Assembly: GCA_000171835.1 (NCBI GenBank)
Contig: ABHC01000027.1
Location: forward strand, 1-64,000
Length of the DNA: 64,000 nucleotides
Reading direction: 5' to 3'
DNA from: an alpha proteobacterium BAL199
GTDB lineage: Bacteria > Pseudomonadota > Alphaproteobacteria > Thalassobaculales > Thalassobaculaceae
The notes beneath the pieces are model-generated. The model made no database searches. It saw only the letters and a list, made by a program, of their open reading frames with translations, and was not told the origin of the DNA. Positions within the stretch are counted from its first letter, which is position 1; the number at the start of each line of letters is the position of its first letter. Positions 45,597-54,579 of this stretch are shown here, piece after piece. Made by a program: the position numbers and the translations under genes.

Positions 45597-45651
45597 ACGG
45601 TCCCGCTTCCTGGGGTGAACGAAGGGTCGTTCTGAAATGGTGAAAGCACCC

Positions 45652-46326
45652 TTACTGGGTGCCTTGGATCGCCCGGTTCATTTCTTGACGTTCGCGGTCA
45701 CTATACCCGCTCGAGCCGTTGGGCGCACCGGCTTTCAGAGCCGGATTGAGTAACCGTTCCTGCAACGCCCGTCGCGTATGCTCCTCAGCTTGGCGTCGAG
45801 CCCGGGACGCGGCTGCATCGGCCTCGTCCAACAGATGGGGAGGCACCAGGTCCCAGAGAAGGTCTGCGCCTTCTTCCACCAGCGGCAGGGCGCGCGCCTG
45901 GGTCAGCCATGTCGGGTGATCGCTGCGCTCGGGAACTGCCCACAGGATCAGCAGGTAGGCCAGGCAGACGAGGGCGGCGCCGCGCGCCAGCCCGAACAGG
46001 AATCCGAGCGACCGGTCGATCGCGCCGAGGCCCGCCATCGACAGCGCGCCCGACAATACCCGGGCGAGCACGGTGAACAGGATCAAGGCGATGACGAACA
46101 GCGCCACCCCCGCGGCGGCATCCGCAGCGGTGGTGTTGATGGTGATGACTTGGCGCGCATAGGGCTGGAGATAGACGTAGCCGTACACGGCGACGAACAA
46201 GGCGCCAATCCAGGATGCGACCGACAGGACCTCGGCAACGAAGCCGCGCAGAAAGGCCAACAGGCCTGACAGCACCAGCACAAGCAGAATCACCAGGTCG
46301 GTTATGTTGATCGGCAGGCTGTCCAT
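45652..46326 (-). CDS. cvpA: CvpA-family membrane protein (224 aa)
   Basis: Four hydrophobic segments are visible (LVILLVLVLSGLLAFLRGFV, ASWIGALFVAVYGYVYLQPY, AAAGVALFVIALILFTVLAR, GLARGAALVCLAYLLILWAV) plus a polar C-terminal tail of about 70 residues. CvpA was named for colicin V production, although its cellular role concerns envelope and membrane integrity. The gene lies upstream of purF, the same pair as in E. coli. The start MDSLPINITDLVIL at 46326 is convincing. Confidence 0.9.
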   Translation of the reverse strand: MDSLPINITDLVILLVLVLSGLLAFLRGFVAEVLSVASWIGALFVAVYGYVYLQPYARQVITINTTAADAAAGVALFVIALILFTVLARVLSGALSMAGLGAIDRSLGFLFGLARGAALVCLAYLLILWAVPERSDHPTWLTQARALPLVEEGADLLWDLVPPHLLDEADAAASRARRQAEEHTRRALQERLLNPALKAGAPNGSSGYSDRERQEMNRAIQGTQ

Positions 46327-46338
46327 CTTACTCCTCGC

Positions 46339-47745
46339 TCAGCCCGAGAACGCGCGCCGGCCGAACTGGACGTCGTCGCCCGGGTCGTGCAGGAGTTCCA
46401 CAAGATCGTGCAGCCGTGAGATCGCCACCAGTTCCAGACCACCGGCCGATGGACCGCCGCCCTTGCGCCGCACGGCCGGCAGCAGCGCTTTGGAGAAACC
46501 GAGCTTCGCGGCCTCCTTCAGCCGCGGTTCGGCGTGAGTGACCGCACGCACTTCGGCGGCCAGCCCGATCTCGCCGAACACCACGCTGGCCTTCGGCACC
46601 GGCACGCCGGTCAAGGATGATATCAACGCTGCAGCAACGGCCAGATCGGCGGCCGGTTCCGACACCCGCAATCCGCCGGCGACATTCAGGAACACGTCGT
46701 TGCCGGCCAAACTAACCCCGCAGCGCGCTTCCAGCACCGCCGTGACCATCGCGAGACGGTTGGAATCCCAGCCAACCACCGCGCGGCGGGGCGTGCCGAA
46801 CGGCGAGGGAGCGACCAGAGCCTGGATCTCGACCAGCACTGGTCGGGTGCCCTCCATGCCGGCGAACACGCAGGCACCGGACACGTCGTCCTGACGGTCG
46901 GACAGGAACAGCGCCGAGGGGTTTCCGACTTCGACCAGCCCGCGCTCGGTCATCTCGAACACGCCGATTTCATCGGTCGGGCCGAACCGGTTCTTGACCC
47001 CGCGCAGGATGCGGAACTGGTGGCCGCGCTCGCCCTCGAAGTACAGCACCGTGTCGACCATATGCTCCAGAACGCGGGGACCGGCGATCGCACCTTCCTT
47101 GGTGACGTGGCCGACCAGCAGCACCGCCACGCCGCGCTTCTTGGCGATGCGGATCAACTCCTGGGCCGAGGCCCGGACCTGGGTGACGGTACCCGGCGCG
47201 CTGTCGAGGGCATCGACATACATGGTCTGGATCGAGTCGATCACGATGATGTCGGGTCGGTCGGCGGTATCCAGGCTGGCGACGATATCGCGGACATTGG
47301 TGGCGGCAGCCAGACCGACCGATGCGCTAGCAATCCCCAGGCGTCGGGCGCGCATGCGCACCTGATCGACCGATTCTTCGCCAGAAACATAGGCGCATTT
47401 GGATTGTCCGGCGAGACCGGCCACCACTTGCAGCAACACCGTCGACTTGCCGATCCCGGGGTCGCCGCCGATCAGCGTCGCTGAGCCCGGCACGAGGCCG
47501 CCGCCAAGGACGCGGTCGAACTCGCCGATTCCGGTGACCCGGCGCGGGGCGTCGGTGGTCTCGCCATCCAGCTCGACGAACGCCAGCCGCCGCCCACCAC
47601 CGGGCCTCATGCTTTTCGGTGCGGCGGATTCAACAATTTCCTCGACCAGGGTATTCCAGGCGCCGCACGCTTCGCATTTGCCGGCCCATTTCGGGTGAAC
47701 GGACCCGCAATCCTGACAAACGAAGGTGCTGGTGGATTTCGCCAT
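46339..47745 (-). CDS. radA: DNA repair ATPase RadA (Sms, 468 aa)
   Basis: This is a branch-migration helicase of recombination repair. In order: the zinc finger FVCQDCGSVHPKWAGKCEAC, Walker A in LIGGDPGIGKSTVLLQ, the KNRFG motif (VKNRFGPTDEIGVFEM), and the C-terminal Lon-protease-like domain. ATG at 47745 (MAKSTSTFVCQDC) is the right start because the zinc finger follows at once; longer frame to 47874 is mlaF in another frame. cvpA follows by 12 bases. Confidence 0.97.
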   Translation of the reverse strand: MAKSTSTFVCQDCGSVHPKWAGKCEACGAWNTLVEEIVESAAPKSMRPGGGRRLAFVELDGETTDAPRRVTGIGEFDRVLGGGLVPGSATLIGGDPGIGKSTVLLQVVAGLAGQSKCAYVSGEESVDQVRMRARRLGIASASVGLAAATNVRDIVASLDTADRPDIIVIDSIQTMYVDALDSAPGTVTQVRASAQELIRIAKKRGVAVLLVGHVTKEGAIAGPRVLEHMVDTVLYFEGERGHQFRILRGVKNRFGPTDEIGVFEMTERGLVEVGNPSALFLSDRQDDVSGACVFAGMEGTRPVLVEIQALVAPSPFGTPRRAVVGWDSNRLAMVTAVLEARCGVSLAGNDVFLNVAGGLRVSEPAADLAVAAALISSLTGVPVPKASVVFGEIGLAAEVRAVTHAEPRLKEAAKLGFSKALLPAVRRKGGGPSAGGLELVAISRLHDLVELLHDPGDDVQFGRRAFSG

Positions 47746-47752
47746 CGCTGCG

Positions 47753-48529
47753 TCAGCTCCGCCGCACGGCCATCTGGATCGGACCCTCGGCCCGGCCGTT
47801 GATGAACTGGTCGACATGGGCGTTGCCGCTGCGATCGATGTCGGCGACCGGACCGGCCCAGATGATCCGGCCATCGTACAGCATGGCCACCCGGTCGGCG
47901 ATCTTGCGGGCGCTGGCCATGTCGTGGGTGATCGACAGCGCGGTCGCTCCCAACTCGCGGGTACACTTGACGATCAGATCGTTGATGACGTCGGACATGA
48001 TCGGGTCGAGTCCGGTTGTCGGCTCGTCGAAGAAGATGATCTCGGGCTCGATCGCGATGGCACGGGCCAGTGACACGCGCTTCTGCATCCCGCCGGACAA
48101 CTCGGCCGGCGACAGCAGCGAAACTTCCTCGTTGAGGCCGACCTGTGCGAGCTTCTCCAGCGCAACGGCCCGGGCCTCCGGGCGTCCCATGCGCTTGGAT
48201 TGGATCAACCCGAACGCGACGTTCTCCCAGACCGGCAGCGAGTCGAACAGCGCACCGCCCTGAAACAGCATGCCGAACTTGCGCATGTAGGCCTCGCGCT
48301 CGGCGCGCGGCAGGCCGACGACGTTGCGGCCATCAATCTCGATGGTGCCGGAGTCCGGGTCGATCAAGCCGAGGATGCATTTCAGCAGGACCGATTTGCC
48401 ACTTCCGGATCCGCCGATCACCACCACGGATTCCGCAACCCCGACATCCAAGTCGAGGCCGTCCAAAACGACCTTGGAGCCAAATCTCTTGTGGAGGTCT
48501 CGGATGCGAATCTTCGGCTGGTCGGTCAT
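47753..48529 (-). CDS. mlaF: MlaF, ATP-binding subunit of the lipid-transport ABC system (258 aa)
   Basis: This is the ATPase of the Mla phospholipid transporter. Walker A is VVIGGSGSGKSVLLKCILGL, the signature LSGGMQKRVSLARAI and Walker B IIFFDEPTTGLDPIMSD. The text DRSGNAHVDQFINGRAEGPI near the end is typical of MlaF, which couples to MlaE. The start MTDQPKIRIRDLHKRF at 48529. The permease gene is seven bases upstream. MlaD and MlaC genes are not in this window, so the set is split. Confidence 0.94.
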   Translation of the reverse strand: MTDQPKIRIRDLHKRFGSKVVLDGLDLDVGVAESVVVIGGSGSGKSVLLKCILGLIDPDSGTIEIDGRNVVGLPRAEREAYMRKFGMLFQGGALFDSLPVWENVAFGLIQSKRMGRPEARAVALEKLAQVGLNEEVSLLSPAELSGGMQKRVSLARAIAIEPEIIFFDEPTTGLDPIMSDVINDLIVKCTRELGATALSITHDMASARKIADRVAMLYDGRIIWAGPVADIDRSGNAHVDQFINGRAEGPIQMAVRRS

Positions 48530-48536
48530 CCGGCCC

Positions 48537-49310
48537 TCAGCGCCCAAAGAACAGTTCGGTGATCGCGTAGTTCGCGATCAAGATCATGATCGAAGCGGTG
48601 ACGACGGCATTGGTGGTGGCGGCGCCAACGCCCTGGGCACCGCCGCGCGAGTGGTAGCCGTGGTAGCAGCCCATCAGCGCAACGATGAACCCGAACACCC
48701 CGGCCTTGACCAGTCCGGAGATCACATCGATCTGTTCCAGGAACTGGACGGTGGACTGGATGTAGTTTCCGGCGTTGAAGCCCAGCTTGTAGACCCCGAC
48801 GACATAGCCGCCGAAGACGCCGATCACATCACCGATCAACACAAGGATCGGAAGGCTGAGCGTGGCGGCGATCAGGCGCGGGGCGATCAGGTATTTGAAC
48901 GGGTTGGTCGACAGCGTGGTCAGCGCGTCGATCTGTTCGGTCACCCGCATGGTGCCGATCTCGGCAGCCATGGCGGCACCGACCCGGCCGGCGACCATCA
49001 GTCCCGCCAGCACCGGCGCCAGTTCGCGCGTGATCGACAGCACGACCACGGTGGCGACCGCGCTTTCGGCGGAAAACCGGGCGAAACCGGAATAACTCTG
49101 CAGCGCCAGCACCATGCCGGAGAACAGCGTCGTCAGCCCGACGACCGGCAGCGAATAGTAGCCGATCTCAAGAAACTGTCGGCCGATCAGCCGCGGATAG
49201 ATCGGCGGACGAACGCAATGCCCGACAGCACTGCCGGCGAACAAGGCGAGCCGTCCGAGGGCGGTGAGGAAGGACAGGAACGTGCTGCCGATTGTGGCGA
49301 GCGGATTCAT
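48537..49310 (-). CDS. mlaE: MlaE, permease subunit of the lipid-transport ABC system (257 aa)
   Basis: This is an inner-membrane permease with five or six helices. Family blocks are FSGMVLALQSYSGFARFSAE, VLSITRELAPVLAGLMVAGR, VGAAMAAEIGTMRVTEQIDA and LTTLSTNPFKYLIAPRLIAA. ATG at 49310 (MNPLATIGS) gives the standard length. A GTG at 49385 that overlaps the alr stop would extend it by 25 residues and is possible. It works with MlaF in moving phospholipids between the membranes. Confidence 0.92.
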   Translation of the reverse strand: MNPLATIGSTFLSFLTALGRLALFAGSAVGHCVRPPIYPRLIGRQFLEIGYYSLPVVGLTTLFSGMVLALQSYSGFARFSAESAVATVVVLSITRELAPVLAGLMVAGRVGAAMAAEIGTMRVTEQIDALTTLSTNPFKYLIAPRLIAATLSLPILVLIGDVIGVFGGYVVGVYKLGFNAGNYIQSTVQFLEQIDVISGLVKAGVFGFIVALMGCYHGYHSRGGAQGVGAATTNAVVTASIMILIANYAITELFFGR

Positions 49311-49381
49311 GCGCGACTGGATCCCGTCGGAATGAGCGAGCCGGACATCGGCATCGAATGCTTCCTCACGCAGCGTCGCCC

Positions 49382-50527
49382 TCACGTCCTGTCGACGGTG
49401 ATCGTTTCAACCGCCGTATCCACGTAATGCCTGACATAGCGCCGCCCCAGCGCCGTCAGCAACTCGTAGCCGATGGTTCCGGCGGCGTCGGCGGCGGCGT
49501 CCGGCGTGATTGTCGGACCCAGGACTTCGACGAAGGTACCTGGAGCGATCTCGGCAGGCGGCACATCCGTGACATCCACCGTGATCAGATCCATCGAGAC
49601 GCGTCCTACCACGGGACAAGTTCGCGCACCAAGCGCTACGGTTCCTGCGCCCGACAGGCTGCGCAGGTAACCGTCGGCGTAGCCCGCAGCGACCGTGGCG
49701 ATACGCGAGCGTCGGCCGGCGGTCCAGGAGTTGCCGTATCCGACACTGTCGCCGGCCGGAACGTCGCGGACCTGCAGGACCCGTCCCTCGAGTCGGATCG
49801 GGCACTCCAGCGGATTCGGCCCGATCGAGCTTGGCCGTCCACCGTACAGCGCGACCCCAGGCCGGCCGAGGTCGAAGTGGTAAGGCGTGCCGAGGAATAT
49901 ACCGGACGAATTTGCCAGACTGGCCTTCATTCCGTTCGGCATGCGCTGGCGCACCCGTTGAAACCGTGCCAACTGCAATGCGTTCGCCGGGTTGTCGGGT
50001 TCGTCCGCCACCGCGAGATGCGAAATCAGGTACTGCCAGTCGACGCCGTCCAGGACGCCTGGCGTCCCCAGCACCCGATCCCATTCGTCGTCACCCAGGC
50101 CCAACCGGTTCATGCCGGTGTCGACATGCAGGATCGCCGGCAGCGACCGCCCCAGCCGGCCACCATGGGTCTGCCAGCGGGTGATCTGGTCCAGCGCGTT
50201 GAGGACCGGCACGATCCGATGCGCCACGAACACATCCTCCGTGCCAGCGAGCAGGCCGTTCAGGCAGCACACGGTGGCGTCAGGAAGCACTGGCCGCAGC
50301 CGAACCGCTTCGTCCAGCGTGGCGACGAAGAAGATCCGGCATCCCTCGGCCGATAGCGCCGGGGCCACCCTTGCGGCACCAAGGCCGTATCCGTCGGCCT
50401 TCACCACGCCGGCACAGGGTACCCCACCGAGCTCTTTGACCAGCCGGCGATAGTTCCGCCGAACCGCGCCGAGATCGATGGTCAGCCGGGACAGCGCCGC
50501 TTCGGCAGCAGGGTCGGTCGGGATCAT
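49382..50527 (-). CDS. alr: Alanine racemase Alr (381 aa)
   Basis: This PLP enzyme interconverts L- and D-alanine for peptidoglycan. PLP-binding Lys43 is in AGVVKADGYGLGA; the N-terminal barrel also has LHVDTGMNRLGL and SLANSSGIFLG. The C-terminal domain has the second catalytic base tyrosine in DSVGYGNSWTAGR and the MD block VGRVSMDLITVDVTD. The end is LGRRYVRHYVDTAVETITVD. Its position after dnaB and before mlaE is common in Rhodospirillales. Confidence 0.96.
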   Translation of the reverse strand: MIPTDPAAEAALSRLTIDLGAVRRNYRRLVKELGGVPCAGVVKADGYGLGAARVAPALSAEGCRIFFVATLDEAVRLRPVLPDATVCCLNGLLAGTEDVFVAHRIVPVLNALDQITRWQTHGGRLGRSLPAILHVDTGMNRLGLGDDEWDRVLGTPGVLDGVDWQYLISHLAVADEPDNPANALQLARFQRVRQRMPNGMKASLANSSGIFLGTPYHFDLGRPGVALYGGRPSSIGPNPLECPIRLEGRVLQVRDVPAGDSVGYGNSWTAGRRSRIATVAAGYADGYLRSLSGAGTVALGARTCPVVGRVSMDLITVDVTDVPPAEIAPGTFVEVLGPTITPDAAADAAGTIGYELLTALGRRYVRHYVDTAVETITVDRT

Positions 50528-50650
50528 GGGCGCGGGATATCAGCGCGTTCCGGCAAAGGCAAGGCGGCTCGCCCGCACGGTCTTTCAATCGCGACGTACT
50601 CGACGCATGCTCGCCGCAAAACCAAGCCGGGACGACAGGGAGGATACGGC

Positions 50651-51457
50651 ATGACATACACCCAACGGATCGAGCGCGTGGCGGAGGCTCTGGAGGCCCA
50701 GCATGCGGCGCGGGCGCGGTTCGAGCCGCTGACCGGGCCACTGGCGCTCGACACGCTGGATGAGGCCTATGCGGCGCAGCGTGTGCTGATCCAGCGCTGG
50801 AAGGACGGCGCTCGCGGGCCAATTGCAGGGTACAAGGTCGCGCTGACGTCGAAGGCGGTGCAGGAGTTGTGCGGCGTCGACCATCCGTGTGTCGGTGCGA
50901 TCTTCGAATCCACGGTCTACGACAGCCCGGCGCGCATTCCGCGCGCTGATTTCGTTCGGTTGGGCCTGGAGTTCGAACTGTGCCTGCGGATCGGAACGTC
51001 GCTGCCTGGCGGTCCCCAGCCTTACACCGCCGAGACGGTGCGCGATGCCATCGCCGAGGCGGTGCCGGCTTTCGAACTGGTCGAGGACCGGGCCAGCGAC
51101 TACTCCAAGCTGAACGCGATCTCGCTGGTGGCGGACAATTGCTGGTGCGGCGGCATCGTGACCGGAGCAGCGACCGGTGACTGGCGCGCGCTCGACCTGA
51201 CGCAAACGCCAGTGCGGCTCGAATACACCAGCGGTGGCAAGGCCGAGACCGAAACGGCGACTACCGGCGCGGTGCTCGACAGCCCGCTGAACGTGCTGGC
51301 CTGGGTGGCCAACGTGCTGGCCGGTCAGGGGCGGCCGCTGGAAGCCGGCATGTGGGTCATGACCGGCTCGGCGCTGCGCACCCGGTTTGCGGAAGCCGGT
51401 GACCGTGCGGTCTACACTATCGAGGGCCTGGGCACGGTGACCATCGATGTGACCTGA
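50651..51457 (+). CDS. Fumarylacetoacetate-hydrolase-fold hydratase, MhpD-like (268 aa)
   Basis: This resembles 2-keto-4-pentenoate hydratases and 4-oxalocrotonate decarboxylases: AGYKVALTSKAVQELCGVDH, VGAIFESTVYD, VRLGLEFELCLRIGTSLPG (metal ligands in ExE), KLNAISLVADNCWCGGIVTG, and VLAWVANVLAGQGRPLEAGM. It could act in an aromatic meta-cleavage pathway, but no other pathway genes lie nearby, so a stand-alone or different role is possible. ATG at 50651 is preceded by GGGAGGA. Plus strand among minus-strand neighbours. Confidence 0.85.
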   Translation: MTYTQRIERVAEALEAQHAARARFEPLTGPLALDTLDEAYAAQRVLIQRWKDGARGPIAGYKVALTSKAVQELCGVDHPCVGAIFESTVYDSPARIPRADFVRLGLEFELCLRIGTSLPGGPQPYTAETVRDAIAEAVPAFELVEDRASDYSKLNAISLVADNCWCGGIVTGAATGDWRALDLTQTPVRLEYTSGGKAETETATTGAVLDSPLNVLAWVANVLAGQGRPLEAGMWVMTGSALRTRFAEAGDRAVYTIEGLGTVTIDVT

Positions 51458-51476
51458 ACCGGCCGTTCGGGTCGTT

Positions 51477-52544
51477 TCAGCCGATGCGGTCGAGCGCGGC
51501 CAGCAGGGCGTCATTTTCTTTCGGCGTGCCGACGCTGATGCGCAGCTTGTCGCGCAGGCGGTCCTGGTCGAACCACCGCACATAGATGCCGTCATCGGCC
51601 AGGGTCCGGTACACCGATCGGGCATCGTCGCCGGGAACCGCGGCCAGCAGGAAGTTGGTCTGCGACGGCGGACTGGCATAGCCCCGTTCGGCCAGCGCGG
51701 CGGCCATCCGGCTCCGCTCGGAACGCACCGCCTGCCAAGTCGCCGCCGCCTCGTCGCGGTGGCGCAGCGACGCCGTCGCCAGTGCCTGGGCGACCGCGTC
51801 GACGTTGTAGGAGTCCTTGGTCTTGGTCAGCATCGGTTGGACCAGGGTCGGCGAGCCGAGGCCATAGGCGAAGCGTAGCCCGGCCAGGGAGTATCCCTTG
51901 CTCATGGTCCGCAGCAGCAGGACGTTCGGCAGATCCCGAACCAGCGGTGTCGAGTCGTAGCCGCGGTCGGGGTCGATGAAGTCGACATAGGCTTCGTCGA
52001 GCAGCAACACGCCCTTGAACGCCTTCGCGATCCCGGCAATCTCCGCGACCGCCGTCAGGCGACCGGACGGGGCGTGTGGGTTGACCAGCATGGCCAGACG
52101 GATTCCGGCGTCGTTCCAGCGCTTGGCGAGATCGGCCGGCTGCGACCAGTCGTCGGCCAGCGGCACCCGGAACAACGGGCTGGCGTTCAGCGCGGCCAGG
52201 ACCGGGTACAGCGAATAACTCGGCTCCACGATTCCCAGCGGCTCGCCGGGTTCCAGGAACGTGGTGATCGCGAGCCGCAGCAGTTCGTCGCCGCCGTTGG
52301 TCGCGATGACGTTGTCGGCCGACAGGTTATGGACAAGCGCTGCCTCGGTCCGGAAGCCGTCGGCCATGGCGCTGGGGTACCGCCGCAATGCGTCGCCGGA
52401 GATGCCGTGCAGCGCTGCCATGACGGCCGGGCAGGGTGGATAGGGGTTCTCGTTGGTGTTCAGCTTGGCGACGACCGTCCGCGCCGGCTGCTCGCCGGGG
52501 ATGTAGCCGGACATCCGGGCAATGGCATCGCGTTCGTAGCTCAT
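51477..52544 (-). CDS. hisC: Histidinol-phosphate aminotransferase-like PLP enzyme (355 aa)
   Basis: This is a fold-type I aminotransferase of the HisC family. Family blocks are AKLNTNENPYPPCPAVMAAL, ATNGGDELLRLAITTFLEPG and VEPSYSLYPVLAALNASPLF. The PLP lysine is in LLLRTMSKGYSLAGLRFAYG. The C-terminal arginine is in LRDKLRISVGTPKENDALLA. ATG at 52544 follows GGGAG. Genomes often hold more than one HisC-like enzyme; this one is not in a his operon, so another substrate such as aromatic amino acids is possible. Confidence 0.88.
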   Translation of the reverse strand: MSYERDAIARMSGYIPGEQPARTVVAKLNTNENPYPPCPAVMAALHGISGDALRRYPSAMADGFRTEAALVHNLSADNVIATNGGDELLRLAITTFLEPGEPLGIVEPSYSLYPVLAALNASPLFRVPLADDWSQPADLAKRWNDAGIRLAMLVNPHAPSGRLTAVAEIAGIAKAFKGVLLLDEAYVDFIDPDRGYDSTPLVRDLPNVLLLRTMSKGYSLAGLRFAYGLGSPTLVQPMLTKTKDSYNVDAVAQALATASLRHRDEAAATWQAVRSERSRMAAALAERGYASPPSQTNFLLAAVPGDDARSVYRTLADDGIYVRWFDQDRLRDKLRISVGTPKENDALLAALDRIG

Positions 52545-52631
52545 GACGGGCTCCCGGCCGAAACGACCGGGGTGTTCCGGCCGACGGCGCAGGAAAAAAC
52601 ACCGTTCGAGACGATCTTGCAAGACCGAGTG

Positions 52632-53450
52632 TCAGCGTGCCGAGACGCGCTCCGCCCAGGTCAGCGCCATCTCGGCCCAGTCGCTCGGGATCATGTGCCC
52701 GCCCGGGTGCAGGCACAGCCGGACCTCGCGCCCGCCGGCGCAGGGTGACCAGATCTCGCAGTTCAACTGACCGACGGTCTCGATCCGCGCCGGGCCGGCA
52801 GTGCAGCCGTCCTGGGCGGCCCAGAACTCGATGCCCTCACGGACATCGCCTTGGTGGAAGGTCTGGCGGATCGGGCGCCCGGCCATCGGGACGACCGTGT
52901 CGGCGGTGCCGTGGGTGTGCAGCAGGTTGACCGGACCGCCGGAGCAGGAAGCCGGGTGCGGCCGCCAGAACGCGCCGGCGACCGGGAAGAACGCTGTGAA
53001 CGACCGTCCACGGTAGCAGGCGGCATGCCAGGCCATCGAGCCGCCCTGCGAGAAGCCCGACGCCCAGCGCCGTGCCGGGTCGATCGGCCAGCGCCGGGCG
53101 ATGTCGGCCAATAGTGCATCGAGGAACGCGTTTTCATCGCGTCGGGACGAGGGTGAGCCCTGGTGTGCCCAACTGCCCTCGACCCCGTCGGGTGCGATCA
53201 CCAGCACACCATGACGGTCAAACGCCTGCATCAATTCGTCCTGGCCCAGGACAGTCTACCCTCGCTGGCGGTAGCCGTGAAAAAACACCAGCAACGGCAG
53301 CGGCGTCCGACCATCCCACCCGGCGGGCAGGCGCGCTTCGTAGCTGCCGCTCGCGACGGAGTAGGTACCGCTGCCGGACCGGGCGATGCCCGGTGCGGAA
53401 AGGGTCAATCCCAACAGGATGAGGGTGATTGCAGCGAGTAGGCGCATCAT
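52632..53450 (-). pseudogene. Poly(3-hydroxybutyrate)-depolymerase-like (LpqC-type) esterase with an in-frame stop
   Basis: A signal peptide (MMRLLAAITLILLGLTLSAP) and the oxyanion region LPLLVFFHGYRQRG are followed by a TAG at 53256-53258. The same frame then continues with MQAFDRHGVLVIAPDGVEGS, the nucleophile elbow ASGFSQGGSMAWHAA (GxSxG) and the catalytic His in LHPGGHMIPSDW. A single change from CAG or GAG would restore the whole enzyme, so this is one gene with a nonsense mutation. A second start at 53234 would give a protein without export signal and oxyanion strand. Confidence 0.88.
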
Positions 53451-53507
53451 TGTTGGCACAGTGGTGCCTGGCACCGACGCAGGTCCAATGACGATCGGGT
53501 GAGCCAG

Positions 53508-54197
53508 TCAGCGCTGCCGGCTTTGCCACCAGCGGTGAACCGCCATGGGCAGCAACGCGAGAGCGATCAGGCCGGCGAGCGGCAATAACGTCTCGGGGGC
53601 GAGCAGCACTCCGAGGTCGAGCCGGGCTGCCTCGCTCAGATCCTGCAGGCGGCTGCCGATACCGCCCAGAACGAAGGACAGCGGCGCCACCCCGATCAGG
53701 GTTGCCAAGAACACCCAACGCACGCGGATGTCGATCGCGACCGGCAGCAGGTTGCCCACCCACGCCGGAACCAGCGGCAGGACCCGGATGGCCGCGAGGT
53801 ACAGCACTCCGTCGCGAGCCACCGCCGCTTCGTAGCGGGCGAACCGGCTGCCCTTGATTCGGGCTACGAGGCCGGGGAACACCCAGCGGCCGATCGCGGT
53901 GACGCCGATCGCCGCCAGCGCCGAACCCAATGCCGCCAGCACCGGCCCGGCGGCCGGTCCGAACAGGTAACCTGCCGTCAGCATAACCACGACGCCGCCC
54001 GGTATCGGGGTCACCTTTCCAAGCGTCGCGAATGTCAAAAACAGTCCGGCGCCGAGCACCGGATTTCGGGCGATCCAGTCCATCAGGCTGCGCGAGGCAT
54101 CGAGCATCTCGCCAGGCGACGGTGCGAACAGCACGACCGCAATGACGACGGCCGTGGCGGTGGCGGCCATCGCTACGCGGAGGGTTCGTCGGCTCAT
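53508..54197 (-). CDS. TVP38/TMEM64-family (VTT-domain) membrane protein (229 aa)
   Basis: The SNARE-associated Golgi/VTT domain covers most of the protein. Its conserved reentrant block is ATLGKVTPIPGGVVVMLTAG followed by YLFGPAAGPVLAALGSALAA. The C-terminal half reads AAIRVLPLVPAWVGNLLPVA, also typical. About six hydrophobic segments occur. ATG at 54197 was chosen over an upstream extension. DedA and TVP38 relatives act in membrane lipid flipping or proton-dependent transport; the role here is open. Confidence 0.88.
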   Translation of the reverse strand: MSRRTLRVAMAATATAVVIAVVLFAPSPGEMLDASRSLMDWIARNPVLGAGLFLTFATLGKVTPIPGGVVVMLTAGYLFGPAAGPVLAALGSALAAIGVTAIGRWVFPGLVARIKGSRFARYEAAVARDGVLYLAAIRVLPLVPAWVGNLLPVAIDIRVRWVFLATLIGVAPLSFVLGGIGSRLQDLSEAARLDLGVLLAPETLLPLAGLIALALLPMAVHRWWQSRQR

Positions 54198-54406
54198 TGG
54201 CTGCGGTGCATCGGTTCGACCCGGTTCATGGCCCCGACATCGCATCCAAAGCGGCAACCGTCCAGGCCAGCGTCCGGTCCGCACGATTCGCTAAGGCCGT
54301 AGCCTTCTAATGGTGATGGGCAAGATGCTGGAATAGCGCAATTTCTCCAGAAGGCTTGTCGTGGTGATCACCAATCCCCATGCTTTTTACATCCTAGTGC
54401 AACAGC

Positions 54407-54422
54407 AGAAAGGAGGTGATCC
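54407..54422 (+). promoter_or_regulatory. Ribosome-binding site matching 16 nt of the 16S anti-Shine-Dalgarno end
   Basis: AGAAAGGAGGTGATCC is the exact reverse complement of the usual bacterial 16S rRNA 3' end GGATCACCTCCTTTCT. It ends one base before an ATG at 54424, with GGAGG seven bases upstream of it. Normal RBS matches are four to eight bases, so a 16-base match is unusual and should bind ribosomes very tightly or act by another mechanism. Confidence 0.7.
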
Positions 54423-54423
54423 G

Positions 54424-54501
54424 ATGTCGAGTGAGATCGCGGTGCGGGTCGAACCCGTGTGTCTGGATCGTATGTCGGGGCATCCTTCGGCCACCTTCTG
54501 A
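54424..54501 (+). CDS. Short leader-peptide-like ORF (25 aa) with extreme RBS
   Basis: ATG at 54424 opens a 25-codon frame, MSSEIAVRVEPVCLDRMSGH then PSATF, ending TGA at 54501. It is preceded by the exceptional RBS at 54407-54422 and followed by a strong hairpin 35 bases later and then by DUF2161. The short length, strong RBS, terminator-like hairpin and downstream gene make a classical attenuation layout. I do not recognise it as a known leader. The peptide has no run of one amino acid to suggest which signal it would sense; Cys13 and the Arg codons are candidates. Confidence 0.55.
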   Translation: MSSEIAVRVEPVCLDRMSGHPSATF

Positions 54502-54535
54502 GGCACGATAACGTGTTCGAGCCAACCGGCTCACG

Positions 54536-54563
54536 GAAAGGCCGCCTCTCGGGGCGGCCTTTC
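54536..54563 (+). terminator. Strong hairpin between the short ORF and DUF2161
   Basis: GAAAGGCCGC and GCGGCCTTTC form a perfect 10-bp stem with an 8-base loop. A T-rich stretch (TTTCTCCGTTG) overlaps and follows the descending arm, weaker than a classical U run. It ends only a few bases before the GGAGG of the DUF2161 gene, so it would lower transcription of that gene unless opened or read through. Confidence 0.7.
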
Positions 54564-54579
54564 TCCGTTGGAGGCCTCG

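Noticed and set aside
43950-45635. A 561-codon plus-strand frame across purF
   Set aside because: It lies antisense to purF and SDR, whose motifs and family lengths are certain; GC-rich codon bias leaves the antisense frame open.
54407-54422. A 16S rRNA 3'-end fragment
   Set aside because: The match is only 16 bases, is the complement and not the sense of the rRNA, and stands at perfect RBS spacing before an ATG.
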